A stretch of 64,000 bases of DNA from Hyphomicrobiales bacterium (GCA_900473795.1 UCMT01000029.1:1-64000); one strand, 5' to 3'. Positions 45,853 through 54,257 are shown, numbered from the stretch's first letter. Notes: generated by a model not told the origin, from the sequence alone. Translations and numbers: made by a program.

Positions 45853-46368
45853 GGCCGAAAAGAAGGGAATAGGTGCAGCGGGGTGTTCACACCTTCTTCA
45901 GCCCGCGCTACCGCGTTCCAATGAAGGGATCCCCTCGCCGCTAGGGGCCACGATGATTTGAGATGCTCCGCAGCGTCGCAACAACCGACTCGCGATCGTG
46001 ACGGTCAGGGCCGCGCCAATCGCACGATGCTGAGCTGGTTGTTAAGCCAAGTCTCGTGGAGCCCTGGACTGCACGACTGAAGCAATCTCCAGCGAAGCGT
46101 CCGTTTCGGCTGGCGCTCGGACTGTTCGAAAACCGTGGCTTTGCTCGGGCGAGGCGGGCTTCTCCCCGCCGCACTCCACGCCGATGTCTAGTTTCCTTTC
46201 CGAGTTACGTCCCCCGCTTCAGAGTTTTCCACTCTTCAGAATGGTGTCACACGTCATCGACGACACCGATAGGCCTAATCCCTCTCGGGGACCTACACGA
46301 GTCCCAATTCGTTCTAAACGATGTCGGGCGGCTGGTTCGCACCCCCTTTTCTTTTTTTGGCGTGGGGG

Positions 46369-46420
46369 TTGACGGTCTTTAGTGGTCACTACACATAAGG
46401 GCTCTGTAACGACAATTACA
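46369..46420 (+). promoter_or_regulatory. promoter with two TetR-type operators before OYE gene
   Basis: TTGACG (46369-46374), a 15-nt spacer and TACACA overlap TTTAGTGGTCACTACA (46378-46393). A second copy, TGTAACGACAATTACA, lies at 46405-46420. The layout repeats that of the Liv and NTF2-like promoters. Confidence 0.7.
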
Positions 46421-46467
46421 GTGACACATGGCCGCTGCCCTCGAACGCGCCAGGAGATAATTGAACT

Positions 46468-47625
46468 ATGACAAGACTCTTTGACCCTTTTACTATTCGC
46501 AGCACCACGTTGCGCAACCGTTTGGCACTGTCTCCAATGTGTCAGTACGAAGCCGAGGATGGTTTTACGACACCCTACCATCTGGTCCATTATGGGAAGT
46601 TCGCCCTGGGCGGATTTGGCATGGTCATGATTGAGGCCACGGCCGTTTCGCCGGAAGGACGCATCACTCATGGCGACGTAGGGCTTTGGAAAGATGAGCA
46701 GATCGGAGGGCTTGCAACTATTGCGTCCTTCTTGAAAAGAAACGGGGCGACCGCCGGAATACAGATTGGGCATGCGGGCCCCAAGGCCGCAATGCAGCGA
46801 CCATACTATGGGGACGGCCCACTTACACAGGCAGACCAGGCCAGGGGTGATCATCCGTGGCAGGTCGTATCGGCCAGCCCCCTGGCCGTCGGTGAAGGTT
46901 GGCTCCTGCCGACGGAGCTCGACGCGGAAGGCATCGCCAAAGTCCTCGCCGACTTTGCCGCAGCCGCGCGTCGGGCGCTTACCGCAGGCTTCGACGTTCT
47001 CGAGCTCCATTGCGCCCATGGCTATTTGCTGAATTCCTTCCTTTCACCAATTACAAACTTGCGGACGGACGAATACGGCGTTGATCGCGCGGGACGGATG
47101 AAACTCCCCCTGGAAATTGCTCGGCAGCTGCGCGCGATCTGGCCTGAAGACAAGCCGCTTTTCGTTCGAATCTCGGCTGTTGACGGAACTCGATCCGGCG
47201 TCACCATTGATGACAGCGTGGCGTTCGCCAAGGAATTGGCGCTCATCGGTATCGACGCGATCGACTGCTCGTCGGGCGGCATAGGCAAGCCCTACGAATA
47301 CCCGAACGGATATGGCTATCAGGTCCCCTTTGCAGAGCGCATCAAGTCGGAAACGGACCTGCGTGCCATGGCAGTCGGGCTTATCGTCGATCCGCACCAA
47401 GCGGAAAAAGTCGTTGCTTCGGGCCACGCGGACCTCGTTGCCATTGGCCGAGAAGCCCTGCGGGAACCGAACTTCGCTCTGCGAGCTGAGGCCGCGCTCG
47501 GCGCAGCAAACCATGACAGCCCCTTCGATAGTTGGCCGCGGCAGATCGGCTGGTGGTTGAATCATCGCGAGCGGAAAATCCGCCAGTTGGGTCCGTGGTC
47601 AGCCAATGACGAGGCCGCAGCTTAG
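46468..47625 (+). CDS. NADH:flavin oxidoreductase, old yellow enzyme family (YqjM-like)
   Basis: The 385-residue TIM-barrel FMN enzyme shows LSPMCQYEAEDGFTT (with the YqjM-type Cys that tunes FMN), the MIEATAVSPEGRITHGD strand, LHCAHGYLLNSFLSPITN and the FMN-phosphate region VASGHADLVAIGREAL. Such enzymes reduce the C=C bond of enones, enals or unsaturated lactones with NAD(P)H. It heads a plus-strand unit with an NTF2-like and an NAD(P)-binding protein. A reductive step on a conjugated pathway intermediate is likely. Confidence 0.9.
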   Translation: MTRLFDPFTIRSTTLRNRLALSPMCQYEAEDGFTTPYHLVHYGKFALGGFGMVMIEATAVSPEGRITHGDVGLWKDEQIGGLATIASFLKRNGATAGIQIGHAGPKAAMQRPYYGDGPLTQADQARGDHPWQVVSASPLAVGEGWLLPTELDAEGIAKVLADFAAAARRALTAGFDVLELHCAHGYLLNSFLSPITNLRTDEYGVDRAGRMKLPLEIARQLRAIWPEDKPLFVRISAVDGTRSGVTIDDSVAFAKELALIGIDAIDCSSGGIGKPYEYPNGYGYQVPFAERIKSETDLRAMAVGLIVDPHQAEKVVASGHADLVAIGREALREPNFALRAEAALGAANHDSPFDSWPRQIGWWLNHRERKIRQLGPWSANDEAAA

Positions 47626-47689
47626 CGGGTCGCCGAAAATAGCCGTCGAAACACACACAAAGAAATATCAATCCCTGAAGGAGCTACAC

Positions 47690-48070
47690 ATGTCGAATTC
47701 TACTTACATACAGGACTATAACGCGATCATAGCAGTCCTTAACAAATACAACGAGGGCGGCGCGAAGGCGAACAGTGCCATCATGCAGCCTGCATTCAAC
47801 GAGAATGCCACTATTTTCGGCATTGAGAACGGCAAGCTGACCGGAGGCAAGATCCAGACCTTGTACGATGTTATCGACACGTCGTTCCGGCCATCTCCCG
47901 AGGCCTCCGCGGCCGTCGTTCGCGTCGACATTGTGGGCACCGCCGCTAGCGCTCGCGTCGACACAGACAACATCTCAGGCTATCGCTTCACCGACTTTTT
48001 CAACTTGCTCAAAGCCGATGGGAAATGGACCATCGTAAGTAAGATCTACCATACTCACGCAGGCGCATAA
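47690..48070 (+). CDS. NTF2-like protein (lumazine-binding-like), paralogue 2
   Basis: The 126-residue protein shares layout with the protein at 22679: a helical start (YNAIIAVLNKYNEGG), FNENATIFGIENGKLTGG, and a terminal sheet FTDFFNLLKADGKWTIVSK. The ATG at 47690 follows AAGGAG; an upstream in-frame start lies within the OYE gene's end. It is second in the OYE unit. The two copies suggest separate ligand-handling roles in two branches under the same TetR control. Confidence 0.75.
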   Translation: MSNSTYIQDYNAIIAVLNKYNEGGAKANSAIMQPAFNENATIFGIENGKLTGGKIQTLYDVIDTSFRPSPEASAAVVRVDIVGTAASARVDTDNISGYRFTDFFNLLKADGKWTIVSKIYHTHAGA

Positions 48071-48083
48071 GTATGCCTGAAAA

Positions 48084-48115
48084 TTCGGATGGGCGCACGG
48101 TTGCTCCCATCCGAA
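48084..48115 (+). promoter_or_regulatory. intercistronic hairpin after NTF2-like paralogue 2
   Basis: TTCGGATGGG and CCCATCCGAA form a perfect 10-bp stem with a 12-nt loop, 13 bp after the stop and 26 bp before the next start. No T-run follows, so partial termination or mRNA stabilisation is likely. Confidence 0.55.
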
Positions 48116-48140
48116 GACGGATTCTCTTGAGGAAAATTCA

Positions 48141-48797
48141 ATGTCCAAAGTGTTTATCGTGGGGGCGGCTGGAAAGGTTGGTCGCCGAGTGGGCTCTCAA
48201 CTGGTCGCCCGCGGCCACCGAGTGACAGCAATGCACAGAAATCCGGAACAAGGCGAAGCGCTTCGATCACTGGGTGCTCTCCCCGTTGCCGGGAACCTCC
48301 TTGAGCTCGATACGCATGAGCTGTCCACGCTAATGGCCGGCAGCGATGTGGTGGTATTTTCGGCGGGAGCCGGCGGTGCAGGCATGGAGCTAACCAACGC
48401 CATCGATGGCCGCGGTCTCGAACTGTCAGTCGAGGCGGCAAATCTCGCTGGCGCGAAACGCTTCATATTGGTGTCGGCATTCCCTGAGGCGCTTAGGGGC
48501 GGAAAAATCTCTGACGGTTTCGAAAACTACATTGCAGTGAAGAAACGCTCCGACATTCATCTCGCCGAAACGGATCTTGATTGGGTCATTCTCCGCCCTG
48601 GAACCCTTCTGGACAGCCCCGGCACTGGCAAAGTACGGGCAGGCTTAGCCATACCGTATGGTGACGTTGCCCGCGACGACGTCGCCGCAACGATCGTCAA
48701 AATTATCGAACAGCCCAAGATCAGCCGCGTAATCATTGAACTTACGCAGGGAGACACGCCCGTTGGCGAAGCGGTGCTACAATTGTCGCGAAATTAA
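48141..48797 (+). CDS. NAD(P)-binding protein (atypical SDR, NmrA/YwnB-like)
   Basis: The 218-residue protein has the atypical SDR start VFIVGAAGKVGRRVGSQLVARGH, a VVVFSAGAGGAG strand and a late LDWVILRPGTLLDSPGTG segment. There is no classical Tyr-x-x-x-Lys pair in a Ser context, as in many NAD(P)H-binding isomerase/reductase members. AGGAAA precedes the ATG. It is the last gene of the OYE unit. Role in the pathway uncertain: reductase, epimerase or redox sensor. Confidence 0.8.
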   Translation: MSKVFIVGAAGKVGRRVGSQLVARGHRVTAMHRNPEQGEALRSLGALPVAGNLLELDTHELSTLMAGSDVVVFSAGAGGAGMELTNAIDGRGLELSVEAANLAGAKRFILVSAFPEALRGGKISDGFENYIAVKKRSDIHLAETDLDWVILRPGTLLDSPGTGKVRAGLAIPYGDVARDDVAATIVKIIEQPKISRVIIELTQGDTPVGEAVLQLSRN

Positions 48798-48830
48798 CGG
48801 GCAAACGTCCCGGAGTTTTAACCAATTCGC

Positions 48831-48857
48831 TTGACCATCTGTAGCGAACACTACAAA
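48831..48857 (+). promoter_or_regulatory. promoter with TetR-type operator before 48933 gene
   Basis: TTGACC (48831-48836), a 15-nt spacer and TACAAA overlap the palindrome TGTAGCGAACACTACA (48840-48855). It is the single-operator version of the same promoter design. Confidence 0.7.
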
Positions 48858-48932
48858 CATTCAACCTTGTGATCCCTTAGCATTGCGGTCAGCAGGCGAA
48901 ATCCGGCTGGAACGAGCGAAAACGGGCTTGGT

Positions 48933-49562
48933 ATGAAGTTGCTTCTTGTTGGTTCCACCGGCCTCGTAGGTCGGCATGTACTCGGCCTTGCCTTGCAAGA
49001 TCGACGGGTGGATCGGGTGATTGCTCCAACGCGATGGACGCTTCGTGAGCATCCCAAACTGCACTCCCCGCTCGTCGACTTTGATCACCTTCCCGTCAAG
49101 GCTACCTTGTGGAACGTTGATGCCGTGGTTTGCACTCTTGGAACGACAATGCGATCCGCGGGGTCTCAGGACGCATTCCGCAAGGTGGATTATGGCTATC
49201 CGCTGGAAGTTGGTCGTCTCGCTCGCATGCACGGCGCGAATACCTTCGTCTTAAACTCGGCAATTGGCGCTGATGTCGGTTCGAGGTTTTTCTACAATAG
49301 GACCAAGGGAGAGCTTGAGCGCGATCTGGCAAATCTTGGGTTTCAGTCGTTCACGGCTGTCCGTCCGGGTCTGATCGGCGGCGACCGCGATGAATATCGC
49401 CTGGCTGAGCGTGCCGCGCTTTTGGTCGTGAGAACGTTGGGAAGAGCGATCCCAAGGCGATTGCGCATCAATACGGCAGAGCGGATTGCCCACGCTCTGC
49501 TTGAGTCCGCGATCAATCCGATCCCGGGCATACATTCGATCGAGGCCACTGAACTGGTTTGA
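48933..49562 (+). CDS. NAD(P)-binding oxidoreductase (HTATIP2-like atypical SDR)
   Basis: The 209-residue protein starts with LLLVGSTGLVGRHVLGLAL, has VDAVVCTLGTTMRSAGSQ, FVLNSAIGAD and the YNRTKGELE segment with Tyr and Lys in SDR spacing, then TAVRPGLIGGDRDEYR. This fits the HTATIP2/YbjT-like NAD(P)H-binding group. It heads a three-gene plus-strand unit (with SRPBCC and flavin reductase-like genes) after a TetR-type operator. Confidence 0.82.
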   Translation: MKLLLVGSTGLVGRHVLGLALQDRRVDRVIAPTRWTLREHPKLHSPLVDFDHLPVKATLWNVDAVVCTLGTTMRSAGSQDAFRKVDYGYPLEVGRLARMHGANTFVLNSAIGADVGSRFFYNRTKGELERDLANLGFQSFTAVRPGLIGGDRDEYRLAERAALLVVRTLGRAIPRRLRINTAERIAHALLESAINPIPGIHSIEATELV

Positions 49563-49604
49563 GATGGATGCCGTTAGTAAGTGAACATGAAGGAGGAATA
49601 ATCT

Positions 49605-50054
49605 ATGCCAAATGTGAGATTTTCTGATGTTATCGACAGCGGTGCCGACGATGTCTGGACCGTGCTTAAAAAGTTCGGAGAACTAGCGAAATGGCATCCC
49701 GCCATCGCCGCCAGTAGCATTCTGGACGGCAGCCCGGATAGCACTCCCGGCATTGTCCGCAAACTCACGCTCCAAGATGGAGCAACGATGACCGAAAGGC
49801 TTCTTTCAATCGACGATGGAAATCGCGCACTTTCTTATAAATTCGAGGAAGCGCCCCTCCCACTGGATAATTATGTGCTCAAAGTGTCGGTGACACCCCT
49901 GACCGGGCAAAAAAAGTCCTTCATCGATTGGGAAGCGTCGTTCGATTTACGGGAATCCGATCCGAGTAAACAATACGAGTCATTGATGGCTGAGCTGATT
50001 GCCTCCGGAAGCAAGGCCCTGGGGGAACATCTGCTCAATGCGGCCAAACGCTGA
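49605..50054 (+). CDS. SRPBCC-superfamily protein (polyketide cyclase/START-like)
   Basis: The 149-residue protein has the START/Bet v1-like pattern: a first strand RFSDVIDSGADDVWTVLKKFGE, WHPAIAASSILDG, GIVRKLTLQDGA, a central sheet and a long C-terminal helix SLMAELIASGSKALGEHL. Such proteins form a deep hydrophobic cavity and act as cyclases, dehydratases or carriers. AAGGAGG precedes the ATG. Its place between an NAD(P)-binding protein and a flavin reductase suggests a catalytic or ligand-carrying role in the pathway. Confidence 0.8.
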   Translation: MPNVRFSDVIDSGADDVWTVLKKFGELAKWHPAIAASSILDGSPDSTPGIVRKLTLQDGATMTERLLSIDDGNRALSYKFEEAPLPLDNYVLKVSVTPLTGQKKSFIDWEASFDLRESDPSKQYESLMAELIASGSKALGEHLLNAAKR

Positions 50055-50110
50055 GTGTTGAAGCGGTCCGATTGCAATGCAAACGGGCCGCCTCGTTTTC
50101 GGAACAGAAA

Positions 50111-50710
50111 ATGGACAGTTACATCTCACCCGTAGAGCTGGAAAATGCCTACCGGCTCATCAATCATGGCCCAACCGTGCTAATCTCCGCCGCACATCGG
50201 GGCGTAGAAAACGTTATGGCAGCGGCCTGGGCCTGTGCGTTGGACTTCTCACCTCCGCGGCTGACCGTCGTCCTCGATAAGACCTCCCGCACGCGAGAAC
50301 TTGTCGAAGGGAGCTCCCGCTTTGCAATCCAGGTTCCAACCGCTGCGCAACTGCAATTGACACGGGACCTTGGCACAACGAGCCTGGTGACCGAGCCATG
50401 CAAACTGGTAGATAGTGGCGTCGAACTTTTCTACATCGACGGTTACGAAGCGCCCTTTGTGGCTGGATGTTCAGCGTGGCTCGCCTGCGAAGTGATCGTC
50501 GAGCCGCACAACCAAAAAACCTATGACCTATTTATAGCGGAAGTTACCGGCGCTTGGGCCGACAGGCGGGTATTTCAAGATGGGCATTGGAATTTCGAGA
50601 ATGCCGAACCGCAGTGGCGGAGTTTGCACTACATTGCGGGAGGGCAATTCTACGCAATCGGCGAACCGCTGCGAGCTCAAGCAAAGGAATCCGCGACGGC
50701 TGGAGCATAA
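50111..50710 (+). CDS. flavin reductase-like protein (DIM6/NTAB family)
   Basis: The 199-residue protein has the flavin reductase-like barrel start TVLISAAHRGVENVMAAAW, the FSPPRLTVVLDKTSRTRELV strand pair, FAIQVPT and LACEVIVEPH. The ATG at 50111 (MDSYISPVELE) aligns with the family; ATG-like codons upstream (50072) would add a non-conserved basic leader. It is the third flavin reductase-type gene in the island, counting those at 25364 and 39165. It may feed the OYE branch or bind flavin. Confidence 0.82.
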   Translation: MDSYISPVELENAYRLINHGPTVLISAAHRGVENVMAAAWACALDFSPPRLTVVLDKTSRTRELVEGSSRFAIQVPTAAQLQLTRDLGTTSLVTEPCKLVDSGVELFYIDGYEAPFVAGCSAWLACEVIVEPHNQKTYDLFIAEVTGAWADRRVFQDGHWNFENAEPQWRSLHYIAGGQFYAIGEPLRAQAKESATAGA

Positions 50711-50984
50711 GAAGGTTCGCCCTTCCAGTGCTCCTAACTCGGTCAACGCGTTGTGGAACAATGGCGACGACGAAGGCCAATCAAGCGCGCACGGGATCAA
50801 CATTCGGGCCAAGGTAGCAATTGCCGCGTCTCCGGGGCTGCCACCATTGGATTAGAAGCGGCTTGACCTTGGCTGTCGTTTCCAGCCCAACGTGGCACCC
50901 GGCATTTTCAACCGGGCACCAAATGTATGGCGCTTCAAAGGGCTGCCGGCTCCCTGAGGTCCGAACAGGTCGCAACTCATGTTG

Positions 50985-51764
50985 TCAACGAGCCGAGAGT
51001 ACGAGCTCCTGCCGGATTGCGCGGGCCTCTAGTTCCACTTCAGCAGCAGCGATCGGCGGGCGAGCTCGGTAGACAAGAATACCCTTCCTGATCGGCTCAC
51101 CAATTTTACCCAGAACCTCCGCTCCCCAAAGGTCAGGGATGTCATGAACGTGAAATAGTGCGATCCGGGTCGTTTCCTGCCAAGACGCCCCCAATTTTTT
51201 CAAGGTGTTCGCAACCGTATCGATTGTGAAGAGCGTGCGCTTTCGCATCGCCTCGAGACCGATATCGCCCTCTGCGATGATTTTGCCATCCGATCCGATA
51301 TCGGCTTGGCCTGCCAGAAGGAAGGTTTTCACTTTCTCTTTCGTTGGGACCGTGTAACTGAAAGCGCAGAGAGACGTGACCTTGGGCGGATATAAGTCAA
51401 GCGCGATGTTCGAACGGCAGACGCCACTGTAGTTCTCATGCATCAAGCCCCACTTCCGAAGTTGCTCCAGGTACGGGATGTTGAACGTCGACCAGTTGTC
51501 TAGCGTAAGGGGAGCAGGAACGCGCAGTTCGATGCCGCAGAATGCCTGCACCGGACGACCGATGCCCTTCAAATGCGCTTCGATGAAAGCGAATGCCTGA
51601 TCGAGCGGAACCCATGTGTGCAGTTCCGCCCGAACGACTTCGTATCCATCGTCGGGCACAATTCCCGCACAATAAGCCGGGCCGCTCGGTACAATCCGGT
51701 AGCTGCCCGCCCGGTTATCGAGCATCTCGCCTGCTTGGGTGAGACCGACGGTTGGATTAGACAT
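50985..51764 (-). CDS. Rid-superfamily protein (large, deaminase-like)
   Basis: The 259-residue protein is longer than a single RidA (about 130). The C-terminal part shows the Rid pattern TIDTVANTLKKLGASWQETT, FHVHDIPDLWG and ARPPIAAAEVELEARAI. The N-terminal part (QAFAFIEAHLKGIGRPVQAF, CGIELRVPAPLTL) may be a degenerate second copy. Rid proteins hydrolyse enamines and imines; RutC in pyrimidine breakdown and 2-aminomuconate deaminases belong here. The ATG at 51764 follows AGGAGG. It follows the SDR gene by 92 bp in one minus-strand unit. A deamination step on an N-containing intermediate is implied. Confidence 0.75.
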   Translation of the reverse strand: MSNPTVGLTQAGEMLDNRAGSYRIVPSGPAYCAGIVPDDGYEVVRAELHTWVPLDQAFAFIEAHLKGIGRPVQAFCGIELRVPAPLTLDNWSTFNIPYLEQLRKWGLMHENYSGVCRSNIALDLYPPKVTSLCAFSYTVPTKEKVKTFLLAGQADIGSDGKIIAEGDIGLEAMRKRTLFTIDTVANTLKKLGASWQETTRIALFHVHDIPDLWGAEVLGKIGEPIRKGILVYRARPPIAAAEVELEARAIRQELVLSAR

Positions 51765-51855
51765 GTATTTCCTCCTATGGGTTGTTCTGTCCAAGCGCGA
51801 TCCGCTTAGAGTGTAAAGTGGATGGCGGTCGATGGAATGGGGTTCGCTGCGGATA

Positions 51856-52644
51856 TTAGAAGTCGTCAAGATTTGGCGGATCGAACCAGTTTGTCAGCGA
51901 TAGACCACCATCAACGACAAATGAGGCTCCGGTCACGTAAGCCGATAGGCGGTCCGAAAGAACTGAGAGAGCCATTGGCGCAAGATCCTCGCTTTTGCCC
52001 AAGCGACCAAGAGGGATATGTTTCGTCAACGAAGGGTCGGCGACAAAGCCCCCGGCCGCGATCGCTCCGGGAACCAGAGCGTTGACCCGGATATCGAAGC
52101 GCCCCAGCGTCTTGGCTAGTTCTTTCACCAACATCGCAAGCGCCGCTTTGGACGTGCTGTAATGAGGAAGGTTTCTTGGCGCTGCGGCGTGTAGAGAGGT
52201 CAGCATCAGGAATGAGCCAGGCTCCCGGGCCGCGATGAGTTCTCGTGCAAGCTCACGTGCGAGATGAAATCCGGCGTCGACGTTGACGGCGCGCATCTGA
52301 TCCCAGGTATCGTCTGTCACCGCAAGTGAGTGATCTTTTTCCCGCCTTGGGGGAGCCGCGCTGTGGACGAAATGAGTAATCCGACGAAAGGCCGAACGTG
52401 CGTGCTCGAGCAGCCGATCACATTCTTCGCGCTTCGCTAGATCTCCTGTCCATGCGCTGGCTAGTTCGGGACGGGACAACGAGCCGACGGCATCAGCAAC
52501 TCTTTCGGCGCTGACGTCGGCGAATACAGTGCGGACCCCCTCGCCCACCAGAGCTTGAGCGATCGCTCGGCCGATGCCATTGCCCGCACCTGTGACTAGG
52601 GCAACGTCCCGCCTCGGGTCGAATGCATTGTCAAAAATACTCAT
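51856..52644 (-). CDS. SDR-family oxidoreductase
   Basis: The 262-residue SDR has the cofactor motif VTGAGNGIGRAIAQALVGEG followed by an Asp (FADVSAE) favouring NAD, the HSAAPPR variant of the NNAG motif, and HYSTSKAALAML with the Tyr-x-x-x-Lys pair. AGGAAAG precedes the ATG. It heads the SDR-Rid unit at the right end of the island. A TetR-type site lies about 215 bp upstream. Confidence 0.9.
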   Translation of the reverse strand: MSIFDNAFDPRRDVALVTGAGNGIGRAIAQALVGEGVRTVFADVSAERVADAVGSLSRPELASAWTGDLAKREECDRLLEHARSAFRRITHFVHSAAPPRREKDHSLAVTDDTWDQMRAVNVDAGFHLARELARELIAAREPGSFLMLTSLHAAAPRNLPHYSTSKAALAMLVKELAKTLGRFDIRVNALVPGAIAAGGFVADPSLTKHIPLGRLGKSEDLAPMALSVLSDRLSAYVTGASFVVDGGLSLTNWFDPPNLDDF

Positions 52645-52850
52645 GCTCTTTCCTGTCTTTTTCAGTGAATTGTCGCGTATCGGATGGCTGTCGGCGTGCT
52701 GAATTCATCATAAGCCTCTGGGTGAACGATTTTCGGGCATTTCCGCAGGCTGCGCCGCCTGTGTTACGTTTCGGTTTGCCTGGGGAGGTTCAACGTGCGC
52801 CTCACTCTGCACAAGTTCGCGAGCATTTTAGCGACTAAACAGCCACTTCG

Positions 52851-52877
52851 TTGAGTTTCTTTAGCGATCAATACAGA
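52851..52877 (+). promoter_or_regulatory. TetR-type operator and promoter-like element
   Basis: TTGAGT, 15 nt, TACAGA overlap TTTAGCGATCAATACA (52860-52875). A second partial element, TTTAGCGACTAAAC, lies about 25 bp to the left. The promoter-like direction points into the decayed region, but the palindrome may also serve the SDR-Rid unit on the minus strand. Confidence 0.55.
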
Positions 52878-53129
52878 CCATACCTTCTAGAAGTCGATTT
52901 AGGCAACCCAAGACTTCTGAACCGGGTTCCAAGCTTAGAAGATTGTGGAATGCCCACAGATGAACCCGGATCTTTGTGGTCCATAGCTATGTTTGCAATT
53001 ACACGGCCTTGGCGACGATCTTAAAGACTGATCTCTGCATGGCGTTCTTCCGCGCAAGGATCATTCAGTGTGGATCACCAAGAACACCCGTTGTTGGTCC
53101 GGTCACGATCCGTCTTGAGGTGCGTCTGA

Positions 53130-53489
53130 GACGCCCAGATTGCCCGCAAGGATGAGCGGATCGAACGGCTTGAGAAGCTGTCGCGGCCTTCAAACAGGCA
53201 GCCTTCGGGCGCAAGGCCGAGAAGACCGATCCTGACCAGTTCGATCTGGCATTGGAAGACCCGGAAACGGCCATGGCAGCGATCCATGCCGAGGATGAGG
53301 CGGATGCTCCTGCCGGGAACAGGATCACCAGGCCGCGCACGATAATCGCGGCTCCCTTCCAAAGCATCTTCCTCGTGTTGACGAGGTAATCGAGCCGGAA
53401 AGCCTGATTTGTGGCTGCGGCGGTTGCCTGCATTGCATCAGCGAGGAGTCTCCGAGCGGTTGGATGTGATCCCGGCACAGTTCCGTGTC
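53130..53489 (+). pseudogene. IS66-family transposase (TnpC) remnant
   Basis: Segments in three frames read as pieces of IS66 TnpC: DAQIARKDERIERLEKL, then (shifted) FGRKAEKTDPDQFDLALED, then (shifted) LPKHLPRVDEVIEPESLIC and GCGGCLHCI with the zinc-like cysteines, then SERLDVIPAQFRV. The catalytic DDE part is absent. Multiple shifts show an old, dead element. No terminal repeats were found. Confidence 0.7.
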
Positions 53490-53594
53490 AGCGTGCCCGG
53501 CGTCGATCCTGTGATCGCACGCGAGCTGCTCGCCGCCGCTCACAGCATCTGCCCGTATTCGAAGGCGACGCACGGCAACATCAACGTTGCGACA
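53490..53594 (+). pseudogene. C-terminal fragment of an Ohr/OsmC peroxidase
   Basis: Directly joined in frame to the IS66 remnant is VPGVDPVIARELLAAAHSIC followed by PYSKATHGNINV, the conserved C-terminus of organic hydroperoxide resistance protein Ohr, including the resolving Cys in the CPYS motif. The rest of the gene is gone. The join marks an insertion or deletion breakpoint. Confidence 0.65.
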
Positions 53595-53849
53595 AGCTCA
53601 TCTGAACGCGGTCTTCCGGGTCTGTCTGCAGGAAGCAGGCAGACCCGGCAACTATTGAGCCACAGGGCCATCGGTCACCGATCATGGCGTGAGAAAGTCA
53701 TCCAGTCAGCACGCAGCGCCGGAGCCAAAGGATCGGATCGGTGGCTTTCCTGGACCACACAAGTTTGCCGCCGTATCGCAAGACAGCTACAGGCTCGACA
53801 CCTTCGCGGCGAAGCATGATCCGGAGTTCCTTTTCCGATATTCGCAACC

Positions 53850-53977
53850 CACGCTTGATCCACGCCGTGGTTTGCGATCGCTTCTCGTTCCGTGCAATCG
53901 GCGCGGTCAAAATCAAGGGGCGTTTGGAACCGGTCGACGTGCACGAGCTGGTCTCGTCGATGCCTCTCGACGGATGA
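53850..53977 (+). pseudogene. C-terminal fragment of a class III adenylate/guanylate cyclase
   Basis: The frame ends with FRAIGAVKIKGRLEPVDVHELV, which matches the conserved C-terminal beta-strand and LKG motif of class III cyclase domains (typically GxxxLKGxxxPVxxYEL). No catalytic Asp or Lys residues lie upstream in frame. Confidence 0.55.
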
Positions 53978-54257
53978 ACCGCAAGGACCATCCGCTTTGC
54001 TGTCCTCCGCGACGCAGCACCCCCCGCTCCTTCATGTCACCGCAAAGATGCCGCTAGCCATCTGATCAACCGATTAGCTTTGGGATTGATGCAATCGAGA
54101 CATGCGAGAGAGTTCCTTGGTTCCAGCAATATCGGTCGGATCGCGGAGCTTGATCACGCCCCGAAAGCTTCAAGCTGACGCGCACCGGAAGTGGTGAGCC
54201 TGGGCCCAAGTTCGGTGGCGAGCTGTCACGGCTTTTTCGCAGAACGATGTTTTCCCG

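Larger units (their letters stand above)
45784..46467. other. intergenic region between MBL unit and OYE unit
   Basis: This 684-bp region carries the GntR-type operator of the MBL unit at its left end and the TetR-type promoter of the OYE unit at its right end. The middle (about 45900-46350) shows no gene that I recognise. Confidence 0.5.
52645..54257. other. decayed region with mobile-element and gene remnants
   Basis: This 1.6-kb stretch has no intact gene. It contains a TetR-type promoter-operator near 52851, an IS66 transposase remnant, an Ohr/OsmC fragment and a cyclase fragment (listed separately). It marks the boundary between the catabolic island and the conserved cyo operon. Confidence 0.65.

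Noticed and set aside
46219..47019. Minus-strand open frame of 266 codons
   Set aside because: It is antisense to the start of the OYE gene and runs through its promoter; composition is that of a shadow frame.
53698..53991. Minus-strand frame of 97 codons in the decayed region
   Set aside because: It lies opposite the cyclase fragment, has no RBS and no recognised motif.
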